A DNA stretch of 64,000 nucleotides from Gloeotrichia echinulata CP02 (GCA_038087035.1 CP051187.1:1-64000); one strand, 5' to 3'; numbered from the stretch's first letter, positions 33,641-43,330 are shown. Numbers and translations are program-made. The notes: a model not told the origin generated them from the letters alone.

Positions 33641-35262
33641 TCAACTGGTTGTTGACTAGAAAATACTGGCGCGGTAGCGCTTAACTTTAATTCTGGATGG
33701 TCTCCCTGTAACTGTTGACAATTCCATTCATTACGGAATAGCAACACTGGGCGTCCCATGCTGTCTTTGACTGAAGTGGTGTTGAATATACGTCCCACCT
33801 TGTTCAAAGCTTCCCAACCACCTTCTACCCAACGAGCGACGCTATAGGGCAACGATTCTAGCAGGGTTTCCACGCCATACTCATTTTGTAAGCGAAACTG
33901 CACCACTTCAAATTGCAGTTGACCCACAGCAGCCAGAATTGGATCGCGCTTGGCTTCATCGGTTGAGTACATAATTTGTACAGCACCTTCTTCGCGCAAT
34001 TCCGAAATTCCTTTTTGAAATTGCTTGAATTTAGATGGGTTAGGGTTTCTGAGAGTCGCAAACAGTTCTGGGGAGAAATAGGGAATTCCTTCATATTCCA
34101 GTTTTTGTCCCGTGTAAATGGTATCGCCGATCGCAAACACGCCGGGATTGTTCAAACCAATCACATCGCCAGGATAAGCCACATCAATCGATTCTCTCTC
34201 TTGAGCAAAAAGTTTTTGCGGACGAGACAGACGGACGACTTTACCTGTACGGGCGTGATTCACCGTCATATCTTTTTCAAACTTACCAGTGCAGACCCGG
34301 ATAAAAGCGACGCGATCGCGGTGTTTTGGGTCCATGTTCGCCTGGAGTTTGAAAACGAACCCAGAAAACTCTGGGTAAGTAGGCGGAACTTCACCGACGC
34401 TGCTGTGATGATTTCCTGGTTTGAGAGCGTAGTCGAGGAAGTATTTCAAGAATAACTCAACGCCAAAGTTGGTCATGGCGCTACCAAAAAACACTGGGGT
34501 CATTTTTCCTTGATGTACCAACTGCAAATCTAGTTCCGGACCGACTCCTTCTAATAGTTCTAGATCGTTTTTCAGTTGGTGGTAAAGTTCCTGTTCCAGT
34601 AATTCTTCAATTCTGGCATCACCCAAGTCTACTATGGTGTCGCGGGCTTCCCGGCTACCGTGGGCGCTACGTTCAAATAAATGTATTTGTTGTTTGTCTC
34701 GGTCAAACACACCTTTAAAGCGATCGCCCATCCCAATCGGCCAGTTGACTGCATAGGTTTGCAATCCCAATTCTTGCTCAATCTCATCCAAAAGATCCAG
34801 TGGTTCTCTTCCGGGACGGTCGAGTTTATTCACAAATGTAAAAATCGGGATACCCCGCATTTTACAAACTTCAAACAGTTTTCGCGTTTGGGGTTCTAGA
34901 CCTTTGGCGACATCAATTAACATCACTGCATTATCTGCAGCCGCTAGGGTACGATAGGTATCTTCACTAAAATCTTGGTGTCCGGGGGTGTCGAGTAAAT
35001 TTATCTGACAGTTACGGTAGGCAAATTGTAACACCGTAGATGTAATAGAAATACCCCGTTGCTGTTCCATCGCCATCCAGTCAGAAGTAGCTTTCCGCTG
35101 CGCTCGCCGCGCTTTTACCGCCCCAGCTTCGTGAATTGCACCTCCGTATAATAGGAGCTTTTCTGTGAGCGTAGTTTTACCAGCGTCAGGGTGAGAAATA
35201 ATCGCAAAATTGCGGCGCAGTTGAACTGCTTCCTGAAGATCGGACTCTAGTTCAGTTGACAT
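33634..35262 (-). CDS. prfC: Peptide chain release factor 3
   Basis: RF3 is a translational GTPase that recycles RF1/RF2 after peptide release. The 542-residue protein has the G1 motif SHPDAGKT (23-30), the G3 motif DTPGHQDFSEDTYRTL, the NKLDRPGREPLDLLDEIE region (G4, NKLD) and the RF3 domains II/III with PVFFGSAMTNFGVE. The length is normal. The C-terminus PVDG and the stop are made by an STRR heptamer (GTTGACGG). It is transcribed alone. Confidence 0.95.
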   Translation of the reverse strand: MSTELESDLQEAVQLRRNFAIISHPDAGKTTLTEKLLLYGGAIHEAGAVKARRAQRKATSDWMAMEQQRGISITSTVLQFAYRNCQINLLDTPGHQDFSEDTYRTLAAADNAVMLIDVAKGLEPQTRKLFEVCKMRGIPIFTFVNKLDRPGREPLDLLDEIEQELGLQTYAVNWPIGMGDRFKGVFDRDKQQIHLFERSAHGSREARDTIVDLGDARIEELLEQELYHQLKNDLELLEGVGPELDLQLVHQGKMTPVFFGSAMTNFGVELFLKYFLDYALKPGNHHSSVGEVPPTYPEFSGFVFKLQANMDPKHRDRVAFIRVCTGKFEKDMTVNHARTGKVVRLSRPQKLFAQERESIDVAYPGDVIGLNNPGVFAIGDTIYTGQKLEYEGIPYFSPELFATLRNPNPSKFKQFQKGISELREEGAVQIMYSTDEAKRDPILAAVGQLQFEVVQFRLQNEYGVETLLESLPYSVARWVEGGWEALNKVGRIFNTTSVKDSMGRPVLLFRNEWNCQQLQGDHPELKLSATAPVFSSQQPVDG

Positions 35263-35396
35263 AAGTGTATTTGTTTGCTTGTTAGTTAACTTAACTTAAT
35301 GTTTTCATACTCTAGTGGGTCTTTTAATCTTAAGACAACGAAGCACGTGTTAGCGTCGTAATATCGCCAACAACCATCAATTAAGGGGAGACATAA

Positions 35397-35765
35397 ATGT
35401 ATAACGCCTACGACAGCGATAAGCGTAAGCTATTATCCGCCCTGAGTCATGGAGCCATTTTTTTCAGCACTACGGTTGTATCTGTAGGCATACCTATTGC
35501 AGTACTATTCATCAGTGATGATCCTGTTGTCAAAGATAACGCCAAAGAATCCATCAATTTTCACTTTAATGTCTGGTTTTATGGTGGAATTCTGGGAGCT
35601 ATTTTTTTCCTCACGGGTTGGTTAATATTACCACTAATAGTTCTATTGCCAATAGCAGGAATAGGCTACGTATTGCATTGGGGATTAACAATCTGGGCAA
35701 TTATTAACGTTTTTGGTAATCCAGATCAACCCTTCCGTTATCCGTTTATTTTCCGTTTCCTTTAA
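35397..35765 (+). CDS. DUF4870 (Tic20-like) membrane protein
   Basis: A 122-residue protein with three hydrophobic helices: SALSHGAIFFSTTVVSVGIP, WFYGGILGAIFFLTGWLILP and LLPIAGIGYVLHWGLTIWAI. It also has the family hallmark KDNAKESINFHFN and a C-terminal PFRYPFIFRFL. The family is widespread, and its cyanobacterial members are weakly related to chloroplast Tic20, but function is unknown. It has its own start region; prfC is divergent. Confidence 0.85.
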   Translation: MYNAYDSDKRKLLSALSHGAIFFSTTVVSVGIPIAVLFISDDPVVKDNAKESINFHFNVWFYGGILGAIFFLTGWLILPLIVLLPIAGIGYVLHWGLTIWAIINVFGNPDQPFRYPFIFRFL

Positions 35766-36123
35766 GACTTAATGGTAATTGTTAACTGGGCATTACTTCC
35801 TTGCTAGTGTAAGATTACCTAAATCTCTCTAACTCTGATCTCTGTTTCCTTTGCGCCTGGTACGATTAATTAAATAGGTAATCTTCTGGCGGTTCGGGAG
35901 CAGATATGGGGTTTAGTCATTACTAATTGACAAACCCCTTTGGAGCATTTCAAAATTAAATCTTCATCTTTGAATTTTGAAACCGAAAAATCAAGGTTTT
36001 GGGTTGGCCATAGGCCATAGGGCAGAAAAAACTAACCTATGCCCTATGCCCTATCTTCACGAATAGCCTCGCCGCGTAAGTCCTAATCTTGTTGCGATAA
36101 GTAAAATTAGTAACTTTAAGCAG
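35766..36123. other. Spacer with decayed AGGACTTACGC element
   Basis: No gene. The right end of the AGGACTTACGC family is present (GCCTCGCCGCGTAAGTCCT ending at about 36085) after CCCTATG heptamers, and a decayed left half starts near 35989 (GAAAAATCAAGG). Confidence 0.55.
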
Positions 36124-36966
36124 ATGATGAATTTACCAAACCAAAATAGACGACTGCAAATTCTGGTAATGTATGGCATCTTGGGCGCGATCGCACTTGT
36201 GACGCTGTTTCCATTGCTGTGGTTAATTAGTACCGCCTTAAAATCGCCTACGGAAAACATCTTGCAGTCGCCGCCGCAATTATTACCAAGCCAACCGACT
36301 CTAGAAAATTTCGCTAGTGTTTGGCAATCACTACCCTTTGGACAGTACATGTATAATAGCACCCTAATTGCAGTTTTAACGGTAGGTTTGAATCTACTGT
36401 TTTGTGCTTTAGCTGCTTATCCTTTGGCACGACTCTCTTTTGTGGGGCGAGACTGGATTTTTATTGCGATCGTTTCGACAATTATGATTCCCTTTCAGAT
36501 CGTGATGATTCCCCTGTATATTTTGACAGTCCAGTTGGGTTTGAGAAATACTTATTTAGGAATGATTTTTCCCAGTTTAGCTTCTGCCTTTGGTATTTTT
36601 CTGTTGCGACAAGCTTTTATGGGCGTCCCTAAAGAGATAGAAGAAGCAGCCCGGATGGATGGTAGCTCAGAGTTGGGTTTATGGTGGTATGTTATGTTAC
36701 CAGCAATTAGCCCGGCACTAGTAACTCTGGCTATTTTCGTCTTCATTGGTTCTTGGAGTGACTTTCTGTGGCCTTTAATTGTCATCCAAGATGAAAATTT
36801 ATATACTCTTCCCCTGGGAGTAGCGAAGCTAGCGGGGACATTTTCCTTGGACTGGCGGTTAGTGGCTGCTGGTTCAGTAATTTCGATAGCGCCAGTTATG
36901 TTATTATTTCTGTTTCTACAACGCTACATTGTACCTACGGAAACTGGTAGTGGTGTCAAGGGTTAA
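36124..36966 (+). CDS. Carbohydrate ABC transporter permease (MalG type)
   Basis: A 280-residue inner-membrane permease of the CUT1 sugar family. There are six hydrophobic segments, the first ILVMYGILGAIALVTLFPLL. The cytoplasmic EAA loop that contacts the ATPase is EIEEAARMDGSSELGLWWYV. It resembles MalG/UgpE/LacG-like subunits. The start can be either of two adjacent ATGs. No companion permease, ATPase or binding protein is next to it, so the cognate partners are elsewhere; the solute-binding protein at 47668 is of another (PotD-like) kind. Substrate unknown. Confidence 0.9.
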   Translation: MMNLPNQNRRLQILVMYGILGAIALVTLFPLLWLISTALKSPTENILQSPPQLLPSQPTLENFASVWQSLPFGQYMYNSTLIAVLTVGLNLLFCALAAYPLARLSFVGRDWIFIAIVSTIMIPFQIVMIPLYILTVQLGLRNTYLGMIFPSLASAFGIFLLRQAFMGVPKEIEEAARMDGSSELGLWWYVMLPAISPALVTLAIFVFIGSWSDFLWPLIVIQDENLYTLPLGVAKLAGTFSLDWRLVAAGSVISIAPVMLLFLFLQRYIVPTETGSGVKG

Positions 36967-37224
36967 GAGTTAAGGGTCAAGGGTCAAGAATCAAGGGTCA
37001 AAAGTGCAATCTCCTGGTCAACTATTTGCTACAGGACTTACACCGACATTTATTTATTGACAATCGCACCAAAAACCGTCCACAGGAATAGTGCAGACCC
37101 TAGGCGCTCGACTGGCTCTGTTTTAACTGTGGACTTTTGACTTTTGACTCTTGAGCTTTGACTTTTGACTTTTGACCTTTGACTTTTGACTTTTGACTCC
37201 TGACTCTTGACTCTTGACTCTTCA
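36967..37224. repeat. STRR arrays (AAGGGTC, CTTTTGA)
   Basis: Heptamers GGTCAAG/GGTCAAA after the permease stop, and a second array of TTGACTT/TTGACTC from 37129 up to the stop of the sugar transferase. Confidence 0.85.
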
Positions 37225-37225
37225 C

Positions 37226-37927
37226 TTAATAAGCACCGCTTTTGTTAAACACAACCCAGATAGTTTTGATAATCAGACTGAAGTCGTAAGCGATAGACCA
37301 CTTGCGCTGGTAGTTAATATCCATACGAACTATAGTTTCAAAGTCTTTGATGCTAGACCGACCATTAGCCTGCCATTCTCCAGTAATACCTGGCTTGACT
37401 TGCAATCTTTGCCAATGGTGTGGCTCGTAGTATATCACTTCGTCAGGAGTGGGCGGCCTGGTGCCCACTAAACTCATATCGCCCAACAGGACATTCCAAA
37501 ATTGAGGTAATTCGTCCAAACTAGTGCGCCGCAAGAACTTACCCAAACTAGTAATGCGGGGATCATCAACTGATTTAAAAATGTGACCTTGAGCTTGGTT
37601 TTTCACCAGATGTTTGCGTTTATCAGCATCAACAATCATCGAACGGAACTTCCAGATCCGGAAGGGTCGTCCGTGTAAACCGCAGCGAATTTGGGAATAA
37701 AATATTGGGCCTGGATCAACAAAAAAAGTAGCAATCGCTACAAATATTGCTATCCAACCTGTAATCATCAGTCCCACAATCGCTCCGAGAATATCAATGA
37801 ATCGTTTTGTTCTACTTAAGGTTGAAGGGTGTATGGGTTGTTGTGAAAATTCAACTGAACCAAGATAACTCAACAACGCTAGATTATCTACAACACGACC
37901 TTTGGCATCAGTAGTAAAAGTAGACAT
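37226..37927 (-). CDS. Exopolysaccharide sugar transferase (WcaJ/RfbP family)
   Basis: A 233-residue bacterial sugar transferase that moves a sugar phosphate to undecaprenyl phosphate. The start TKRFIDILGAIVGLM with one N-terminal membrane helix, the conserved PIFYSQIRCGLHGRPFRIWK, KFRSMIVDA, LRRTSLDELPQFWNVLLGDM and SLVGTRPP are all present. It resembles HepC-like enzymes for heterocyst-envelope polysaccharide in Anabaena, but other paralogues are common, so I do not name it. The ATG at 37927 is preferred over 37933. No polysaccharide genes are adjacent. Confidence 0.9.
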   Translation of the reverse strand: MSTFTTDAKGRVVDNLALLSYLGSVEFSQQPIHPSTLSRTKRFIDILGAIVGLMITGWIAIFVAIATFFVDPGPIFYSQIRCGLHGRPFRIWKFRSMIVDADKRKHLVKNQAQGHIFKSVDDPRITSLGKFLRRTSLDELPQFWNVLLGDMSLVGTRPPTPDEVIYYEPHHWQRLQVKPGITGEWQANGRSSIKDFETIVRMDINYQRKWSIAYDFSLIIKTIWVVFNKSGAY

Positions 37928-38159
37928 ATACATAAGACGGATGTTGTTATTACTGCGTTTTTTATCAGTAATTTAGTGTTTTTACTGATGAAGTAACGAA
38001 TATTAATATAGATAATTTTTATCAATAAGAAAAACACTTAGAGCAAACTTTACAAAATCTTTGCATTTAAGCGTGTAATATAAATTTCTAGTATCCTTTC
38101 TGGGAATGAAAAAAAACCATGTTATTGGGGATTTACTTAATCTCTGATGAGAGATAATT

Positions 38160-38203
38160 ATACCTGTAACTTTCTGAAACTAGATGAGTTACAGGTATTT
38201 TCG
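38160..38203. other. Inverted repeat ATACCTGTAAC
   Basis: 11-bp perfect stem (38160-38170 and 38188-38198) with a 17-nt loop and TTT after it. It lies 230 bp upstream of the sugar transferase start, in a 690-bp spacer. Possible weak terminator or operator. Confidence 0.45.
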
Positions 38204-38288
38204 AGGAATGTATCCTATGTATCACGGTATTACCAGAGGCTTTTGTCCGTAATGTTACCTATCTTAAGCTCGGTTACTCCTAATATCA

Positions 38289-38340
38289 TGTCATTGACAT
38301 ACTCTCCGCCCTTTTAGGGTGGAGATTCTGGAGTCAAACA
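38289..38340 (+). repeat. Solo IS200/IS605-type end
   Basis: TTGACATACTCTCCGCCC, loop TTTTA, GGGTGGAG, then TTCTGGAGTCAAAC: an 8-bp hairpin (38304-38324) with flanking GTCAA, the arrangement of IS200/IS605 element ends. No transposase is attached. Confidence 0.5.
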
Positions 38341-38391
38341 GCAATTGTTGGCATAGCCAGTCTAACATCACCTAACCCAATGGTTGAACAA

Positions 38392-38585
38392 GAGGCAAGG
38401 GAGCAGGGATCTCTTAGCAGGGGAGAAGGAACAGAAAGGGATTCGACCCCAACTGTTGCGCCCAATCCCGCAGGGTACGAGAACCACTTAACAGAAGTGG
38501 GGGACTCAGACCCATGTTCCGCTCCGCTCCACGGCTCTTGGAAGGGGTCATTTCCCTCTGCTAAGAGCCCCCTTCCCCCTGCCTC
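38392..38585. repeat. 194-bp MITE-like element
   Basis: Imperfect inverted ends of about 25 bp: GAGGCAAGGGAGCAGGG...CTCTTAGC on the left and GCTAAGAGCCCCCTTCCCCC...GCCTC on the right. Inside is CCACTT...AAGTGG and a GGGATTCGACCCC sequence that superficially looks like a tRNA T-arm. Confidence 0.65.
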
Positions 38586-38621
38586 TTCGTTGATGCCCCA
38601 TGCCCTTGTGGGTGGAATTTT

Positions 38622-41600
38622 TTATTTGGAAGTTCCTAATGCCAAGTTAATCATATATGGTTCCTCCAGAGATTGCTGAGTACTAGCTTTGATAGCATCT
38701 AGATAGCGACGCAAATACAAAAGCTGTTGGGAGTTGGGACGATAAGTGAGACTTCCTTGTTTTTCAAAAAGTGGTGCGGAAGCGATCGCCTTGTAGTCAG
38801 TATTTTCACGTGAGCTTTGGGTAAGCCTTGTGGCGTCTAAATGATTAGGTATTAAACCTGAAGGTAACTCACCTTCCAAGAAAGCCATGAGACGTTGCTG
38901 ACAAGTACGGGTGTTGATGCCCCGACCCTCAAATAACTGGATAATTTCACCAAAAGATAGGGTTCGCTCTGGTAAAAGCCGCAGTAATTCTGTAAATAGG
39001 AAATAGTCAGTATACTGTTGCCTAGATACCTCTAAAACTTGGGGATGTAGAGGTAGCATTCCTAGTCCATAGGCTACCCGACTACAATTAGGAGCGCCGT
39101 GATCACCGATATATAAATCTTGAATAATCTTGGCATTGGGGAGTTTTTGGCGTAACCAACGGTTCACTGTGGGGATAGCAGCCATCCCACCAGTCAAGAT
39201 AGCTTGATTAATTGCTTCTGTGGGTATACCACGGGCTACCAACAATTTATTAAGTTCGCGGTTCAGACGCCGGACAAAGGGGACTAACACCTGACTTTCT
39301 AAGTCTCGCCGCTGCAGAACCCATCGCTGATCAGCCAAATCCAGTGTAAACGAATCTTGGTGTTGTAGAATTAGCTTCAGAGCCAGAGCTGCATCCAGCA
39401 CTGCTTGTCCCAGCAAGGAGCTTTCTAGACGCTGCTGGAGGCGAATCCGAGCCGTTATATCCGGTTCACCGACTCGCGGTAGTTCTAATTCCTCCAATCC
39501 CAAACTATGCCAACGCATTCGGTCTAAACCGGGTATACTCGGTTGCCAATACCTTCCCGTAGCTTCTGGCGCAGTCTGGTTAGTGGTAATAGTTTTGTCA
39601 TCATCCTGAAGTTCAAAACGTGATTGCCGAGATTTTGGTGGTAACAGCAGCTGGCAGATAATATCTTGCTCAATGCCCTTACCAGCATAGGCAAAACTGT
39701 GGAGCATGAAATCATTGTGTGCCAATTGCACCTGATTCTGTGGCAAATCAACTAAGGCCATTTCGCTGGCGGTAGCGCCAATATTCAGGGCGAGGGTATT
39801 GCCTACGAAAGGGTGTTCGCTGGTGTTTACAGGACGCAAACCGTCGCGATCGCTCAATTGTACTGCTTCATTGTTAGCACCATCAAGGACACTAAGTAAA
39901 CTAGCGATCGCCTCCTCAACAAAAAATACTTGCTGTGGATGCTGAATGAGTTTGCTAGTAAGTATTGCTTCGCGGACATTAAAGCGATATTGTTCTGACG
40001 AGTTGGCTGGACAGGTGCAGATCACACCTGTAATATTATTGATAATCGGACCAAAAGCTGGTTCTGCAATTCCCACAGCCGCAGCGGTTAAACCTTGAGT
40101 GGTGCTATCACGATCAGATTTCAGGGTCAACAGCAGTTTAGAGAGCGATCGCACAACCCAAATTAACGGTCCGGCAGAAAATTCATTAAATTGCAGCACA
40201 GGTTCCCATTTTTGGCGTGTACTTTTGTAGGGGATGGCTACTTGTAAATAGGGTTTCAACTGTGCTGAATAAAGATTAGATGTTAACTCTGTCGCCGAGG
40301 AAGATGGTGCAGAAACTTTTTCCTGAGCAACATCTATAGGCGCTGTTTGCTCAATTATTTGTTCGCCATGAGGCACAGAAGCCGTAGGCAGATAAACCTC
40401 TGCTGGTAAACGGAACGATTGCTGAAAGGAAGTAGCTCCTGATTGGTTTTGTGCTAACCAATAAATAGGATATACCACAAAAGTGGAGCGATTTAACAAT
40501 ACCGCAGAAATTCCCGTTGTCCCCAAATCAATTCCTAAATACCAGACCGCATCGAGAATAGTCGGTGCAGAAACTTCTGTATTATTTAGCTTGTTGTCAA
40601 GTAAAGAACTTTGCTGGTTAGAATCTGTGGCTATTGTCTTTTCTTCAGTTATTTGTTCCACTGGCGACAAAGAAGTGGAAACGAAAGCTGAGGGTTGATT
40701 TTCTGTCAACAGTTCCGCAGCAGAAACCTGAGCCTGAGTCCGATCCCAGTTCGTTATCGGCGGTAATGGGGAATTTAGCGACCCATCAAAATTCGCCAAA
40801 TCCCGATCCAATTGCTGTAACTGCACTGCATCTAAAGAAATATCAGGTATGGTAGTCACCTGATTTTCTGTTTGCGAGAGTAGATTTTCATTGGCAGAAG
40901 CGGGAATATAGTGATCAGTTCTATCCGCCTCCTCATCTTGAATCAGTACTTCTGATCTTGATGCGGGAGTTGCTGCTGTGGGAGATGAAATAGCCCCCGG
41001 TTGCGGGTCACTACCGACATCAGGGAATAGGTCTGTCAGTGCTGTAATTGTTTCCGCCTCCGTTGGCTGATTGAGGAACCTGTCCGTGGGTAGAACTTCT
41101 GGGGGTGGCAAATTAGATAAGCTAATCGGTGGTACTGGGTCTGGCTCTTCATCAAAAAACAATGTCTCCCATGACTGGGATAATGAATCTGTAGGTTGTA
41201 GAGGCGGATCTTGTATTGTTGGTGAGTTGAGATTGCTACGCTGCACAAGACCCACATCTGGTTGCTCAATCCAAGGATCGGGCATAATCTCAGGAGAATC
41301 CACTGCTTCGACTTGATTAGTTGGCAATTCTGCTGTAGTCTCGGCAATATTCAATACTGCTGGAGAATCCACTGCTTCGACTTGATTAGTTGGCAATTCT
41401 GCTACAGTGTCGGCAATATTCAATACTGCTGCGGATGGAGAGAGGGTAAAAACCTCATTTGTGACAGCATTCTGTCCTACCTCCACAGTGGAATCAATCA
41501 CATTGTCAGTACCAAACAAGCTAGCGTAAAGTTGGTCTACTTCATCTAATTCAAAACTATTTTGCGGTAGTTCGGTTGGGGTGACAGGAGTACTGGTAGT

Positions 41601-42650
41601 GTGTGGTAAAACCACTGCATCTAGTTCCTGTGTGGTGCTAGCCACTGGTGGCTCTAGATTAATTATCGCTAAAGATGGCGTCAGAGGCTGTACCGCTGAT
41701 TCGCGAGTATCCGCACTGCTGACCAATGTTGGCGATGGTGGTAGTGTGACATTTTTTTCTCCCCCTTGCCAAGATGGTTCGGAACTCAGGGATGGTGGCT
41801 GCAAATACTGCGTCAAATTTTGCACAAAGCTGGCCATCAACTGTTCGCCTTGCACTCCCTGACTGTACATTCTTGCGAGTGCTTGGGATAGGGACTCCTG
41901 ATAGGTATGAATGTTGCGCTGTAGTGCCTCAAATACCACATTTACAGTCCCATCTAGTGACAATAAACGTTGATCCAAGTCTGTCGCTAACCGTGTTAAC
42001 CGCTCCGTCGAATCTGATGATTCTATAAAAGGTGCTGTCGTGGAACTGATTGGTTCTAGGTTGGTCTGATTACTTGTTGTTAAGGAACTAGGGGAGGAAG
42101 GCAAATTCTGTGATACATGAGGAGTTAAATTTGGCACTAGGCGACTCATTAGCACCTGTAAAAATTCAGAGATGATCTGCTCTTGATTTGCCAACTGCTG
42201 GCTTAAGGAGTAGTTGTGCAATCGCCTTTGCTCTAACTGTCTGATTTCCTGTACAAGAGTTGCCCTTTCTTGCAGCAGCGTTGATAATTCTGCTTGCAAG
42301 GGCATAAGCAGTGTCGCAAATTCACTGTTTAATTGTTGAGGCAGAACTACAGGATTGTGTTCTTGATCGGGTTGCTTTTGCTGTATTGAAGACTGAATAT
42401 TTGCCTGATCAACAAATTTTGCCAACAACGGCGATCGCAGTGGCTGTGCCTGTGGCTTATTTGCGGCTTCCTTCTCTACAGGCTCATTTTCTCCTAGACC
42501 GACAAGGAAATCGCGAATTCTCTCTAAAACCTCATGGCCTTCTTCAGTCCCCTGACCAGACAACAGCCTAGACCGGCGCTTGCTACTATTAGCCAGTAAG
42601 TGATCAATGTCTGCGATCAGTCTTTGAATTTCATCTGCGCGGGAAGTCAC
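38622..42650 (-). CDS. Large Hsp70-like protein with N-terminal coiled coil
   Basis: A 1342-residue protein. The first 120 residues contain short helices and a linker; residues about 120-300 are coiled coil (QAELSTLLQERATLVQEIRQ). The section from 300 to 690 is disordered, Pro/Ser/Glu-rich, with a tandem duplication (AELPTNQVEAVDSP twice). The C-terminal half is an Hsp70/actin-type ATPase: YLGIDLGTTGISAVLL (phosphate 1), ALNIGATASEMALVDL (phosphate 2, with DxGGGT altered to NIGAT) and AILTGGMAAIPTVNRWL (adenosine). No substrate-binding domain follows. I start at the GTG 42650, which has AAGG ahead of it; upstream codons look non-coding. Function unknown. Confidence 0.85.
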   Translation of the reverse strand: MTSRADEIQRLIADIDHLLANSSKRRSRLLSGQGTEEGHEVLERIRDFLVGLGENEPVEKEAANKPQAQPLRSPLLAKFVDQANIQSSIQQKQPDQEHNPVVLPQQLNSEFATLLMPLQAELSTLLQERATLVQEIRQLEQRRLHNYSLSQQLANQEQIISEFLQVLMSRLVPNLTPHVSQNLPSSPSSLTTSNQTNLEPISSTTAPFIESSDSTERLTRLATDLDQRLLSLDGTVNVVFEALQRNIHTYQESLSQALARMYSQGVQGEQLMASFVQNLTQYLQPPSLSSEPSWQGGEKNVTLPPSPTLVSSADTRESAVQPLTPSLAIINLEPPVASTTQELDAVVLPHTTSTPVTPTELPQNSFELDEVDQLYASLFGTDNVIDSTVEVGQNAVTNEVFTLSPSAAVLNIADTVAELPTNQVEAVDSPAVLNIAETTAELPTNQVEAVDSPEIMPDPWIEQPDVGLVQRSNLNSPTIQDPPLQPTDSLSQSWETLFFDEEPDPVPPISLSNLPPPEVLPTDRFLNQPTEAETITALTDLFPDVGSDPQPGAISSPTAATPASRSEVLIQDEEADRTDHYIPASANENLLSQTENQVTTIPDISLDAVQLQQLDRDLANFDGSLNSPLPPITNWDRTQAQVSAAELLTENQPSAFVSTSLSPVEQITEEKTIATDSNQQSSLLDNKLNNTEVSAPTILDAVWYLGIDLGTTGISAVLLNRSTFVVYPIYWLAQNQSGATSFQQSFRLPAEVYLPTASVPHGEQIIEQTAPIDVAQEKVSAPSSSATELTSNLYSAQLKPYLQVAIPYKSTRQKWEPVLQFNEFSAGPLIWVVRSLSKLLLTLKSDRDSTTQGLTAAAVGIAEPAFGPIINNITGVICTCPANSSEQYRFNVREAILTSKLIQHPQQVFFVEEAIASLLSVLDGANNEAVQLSDRDGLRPVNTSEHPFVGNTLALNIGATASEMALVDLPQNQVQLAHNDFMLHSFAYAGKGIEQDIICQLLLPPKSRQSRFELQDDDKTITTNQTAPEATGRYWQPSIPGLDRMRWHSLGLEELELPRVGEPDITARIRLQQRLESSLLGQAVLDAALALKLILQHQDSFTLDLADQRWVLQRRDLESQVLVPFVRRLNRELNKLLVARGIPTEAINQAILTGGMAAIPTVNRWLRQKLPNAKIIQDLYIGDHGAPNCSRVAYGLGMLPLHPQVLEVSRQQYTDYFLFTELLRLLPERTLSFGEIIQLFEGRGINTRTCQQRLMAFLEGELPSGLIPNHLDATRLTQSSRENTDYKAIASAPLFEKQGSLTYRPNSQQLLYLRRYLDAIKASTQQSLEEPYMINLALGTSK
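41299..41436 (-). repeat. Tandem duplication inside the Hsp70-like gene
   Basis: Two near-identical units of about 69 bp (each with GGAGAATCCACTGCTTCGAC and TTAGTTGGCAATTCTGCT) coding for two copies of a 23-residue peptide. A recent in-frame duplication. Confidence 0.85.
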
Positions 42651-43157
42651 TTTAAAATACCTTAGCGAGAAATGTACGTTAACTGGTATGAAAATTACTT
42701 TACAATTAGTACGGAAGCTATAACATGTGATTATCGTCACCCAATACTAAGATCTCTCAGGTCTTGTACCCTCTTGACAAACAACCTCTGTTGTAGCATG
42801 TCAATTTTATTAGCATAAAACATAGAAAAAAATCCGGCAGCCTAGCTGAAAATTTTCAGTAACCTGATCCTCAATTAGCTATTTTGTGGACAAGTATTGA
42901 CAATATTATATATTCATGGTAGAAAAAATGTATGGTAAAGATAAATTTGCCACATCAGCGGGTGTTATATTCTCTACGGAAAATATTGACAACTCTACAT
43001 CATAGATGGTAATTCTAAACCAAGACCCAACAAGTTTATCGCTCTTATTTAGAATAAAGATTGGGTATAGCTAAGACACATCAAATTGGGTCGGATATTA
43101 GGCTGGATGTCACTCATAAGGCAACTACATAATTAATATAGAGAAAAATACGTAAAA
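42651..43157. other. Gene-free region before the tnpB relic
   Basis: About 500 bp, AT-rich, without a recognisable ORF. It must contain the leader of the Hsp70-like gene (minus strand). Confidence 0.4.
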
Positions 43158-43277
43158 GTAGTCATAGAAGATTTAAATCTTAGCGTTATACTGTCCAACC
43201 ACAAACTAACTGGTGAGGTGACACTAATTTTTATAAAAATGCACGTTGAAAACCCTTGGCGCAAGCCTGCTGTTTAA
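43158..43277 (+). pseudogene. Fragment of a TnpB gene
   Basis: The frame reads VVIEDLNLSVILSNHKLTG, which matches the RuvC-II block of TnpB (the intact copy in this window reads IGIEDLNVSGMLANGKL). After this the frame ends in NPWRKPAV and a stop. Domains before and after are missing. Confidence 0.75.
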
Positions 43278-43280
43278 CGG

Positions 43281-43330
43281 CGAGTCTGTGAATGTAGAAT
43301 CCCCTAGCCTTTAGGCAGGGAAGTGTCAAC
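43281..43330 (+). repeat. Right end (omega-RNA-like) of a decayed IS605 element
   Basis: CGAGTCTGTGAATGTAGAAT then the hairpin CCCCTAGCCTTTAGGCAGGG (43301-43320) and AAGTGTCAAC. In IS200/IS605 elements such a structure closes the element and forms the 3' part of the guide RNA. It sits 3 bp after the tnpB fragment. From 43331 to 43685 I see only the Crp-gene leader. Confidence 0.6.

Noticed and set aside
33404..33644. Three overlapping minus-strand frames full of VIGHWSL-type repeats
   Set aside because: Heptamer repeats translate into periodic peptides in every phase; there is no start site or homology. The stretch is an STRR array.
38392..38585. tRNA-like segment (GGGATTCGACCCC and a 6-bp hairpin)
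   Set aside because: No complete cloverleaf can be drawn and the whole lies between inverted ends of a MITE-like element.
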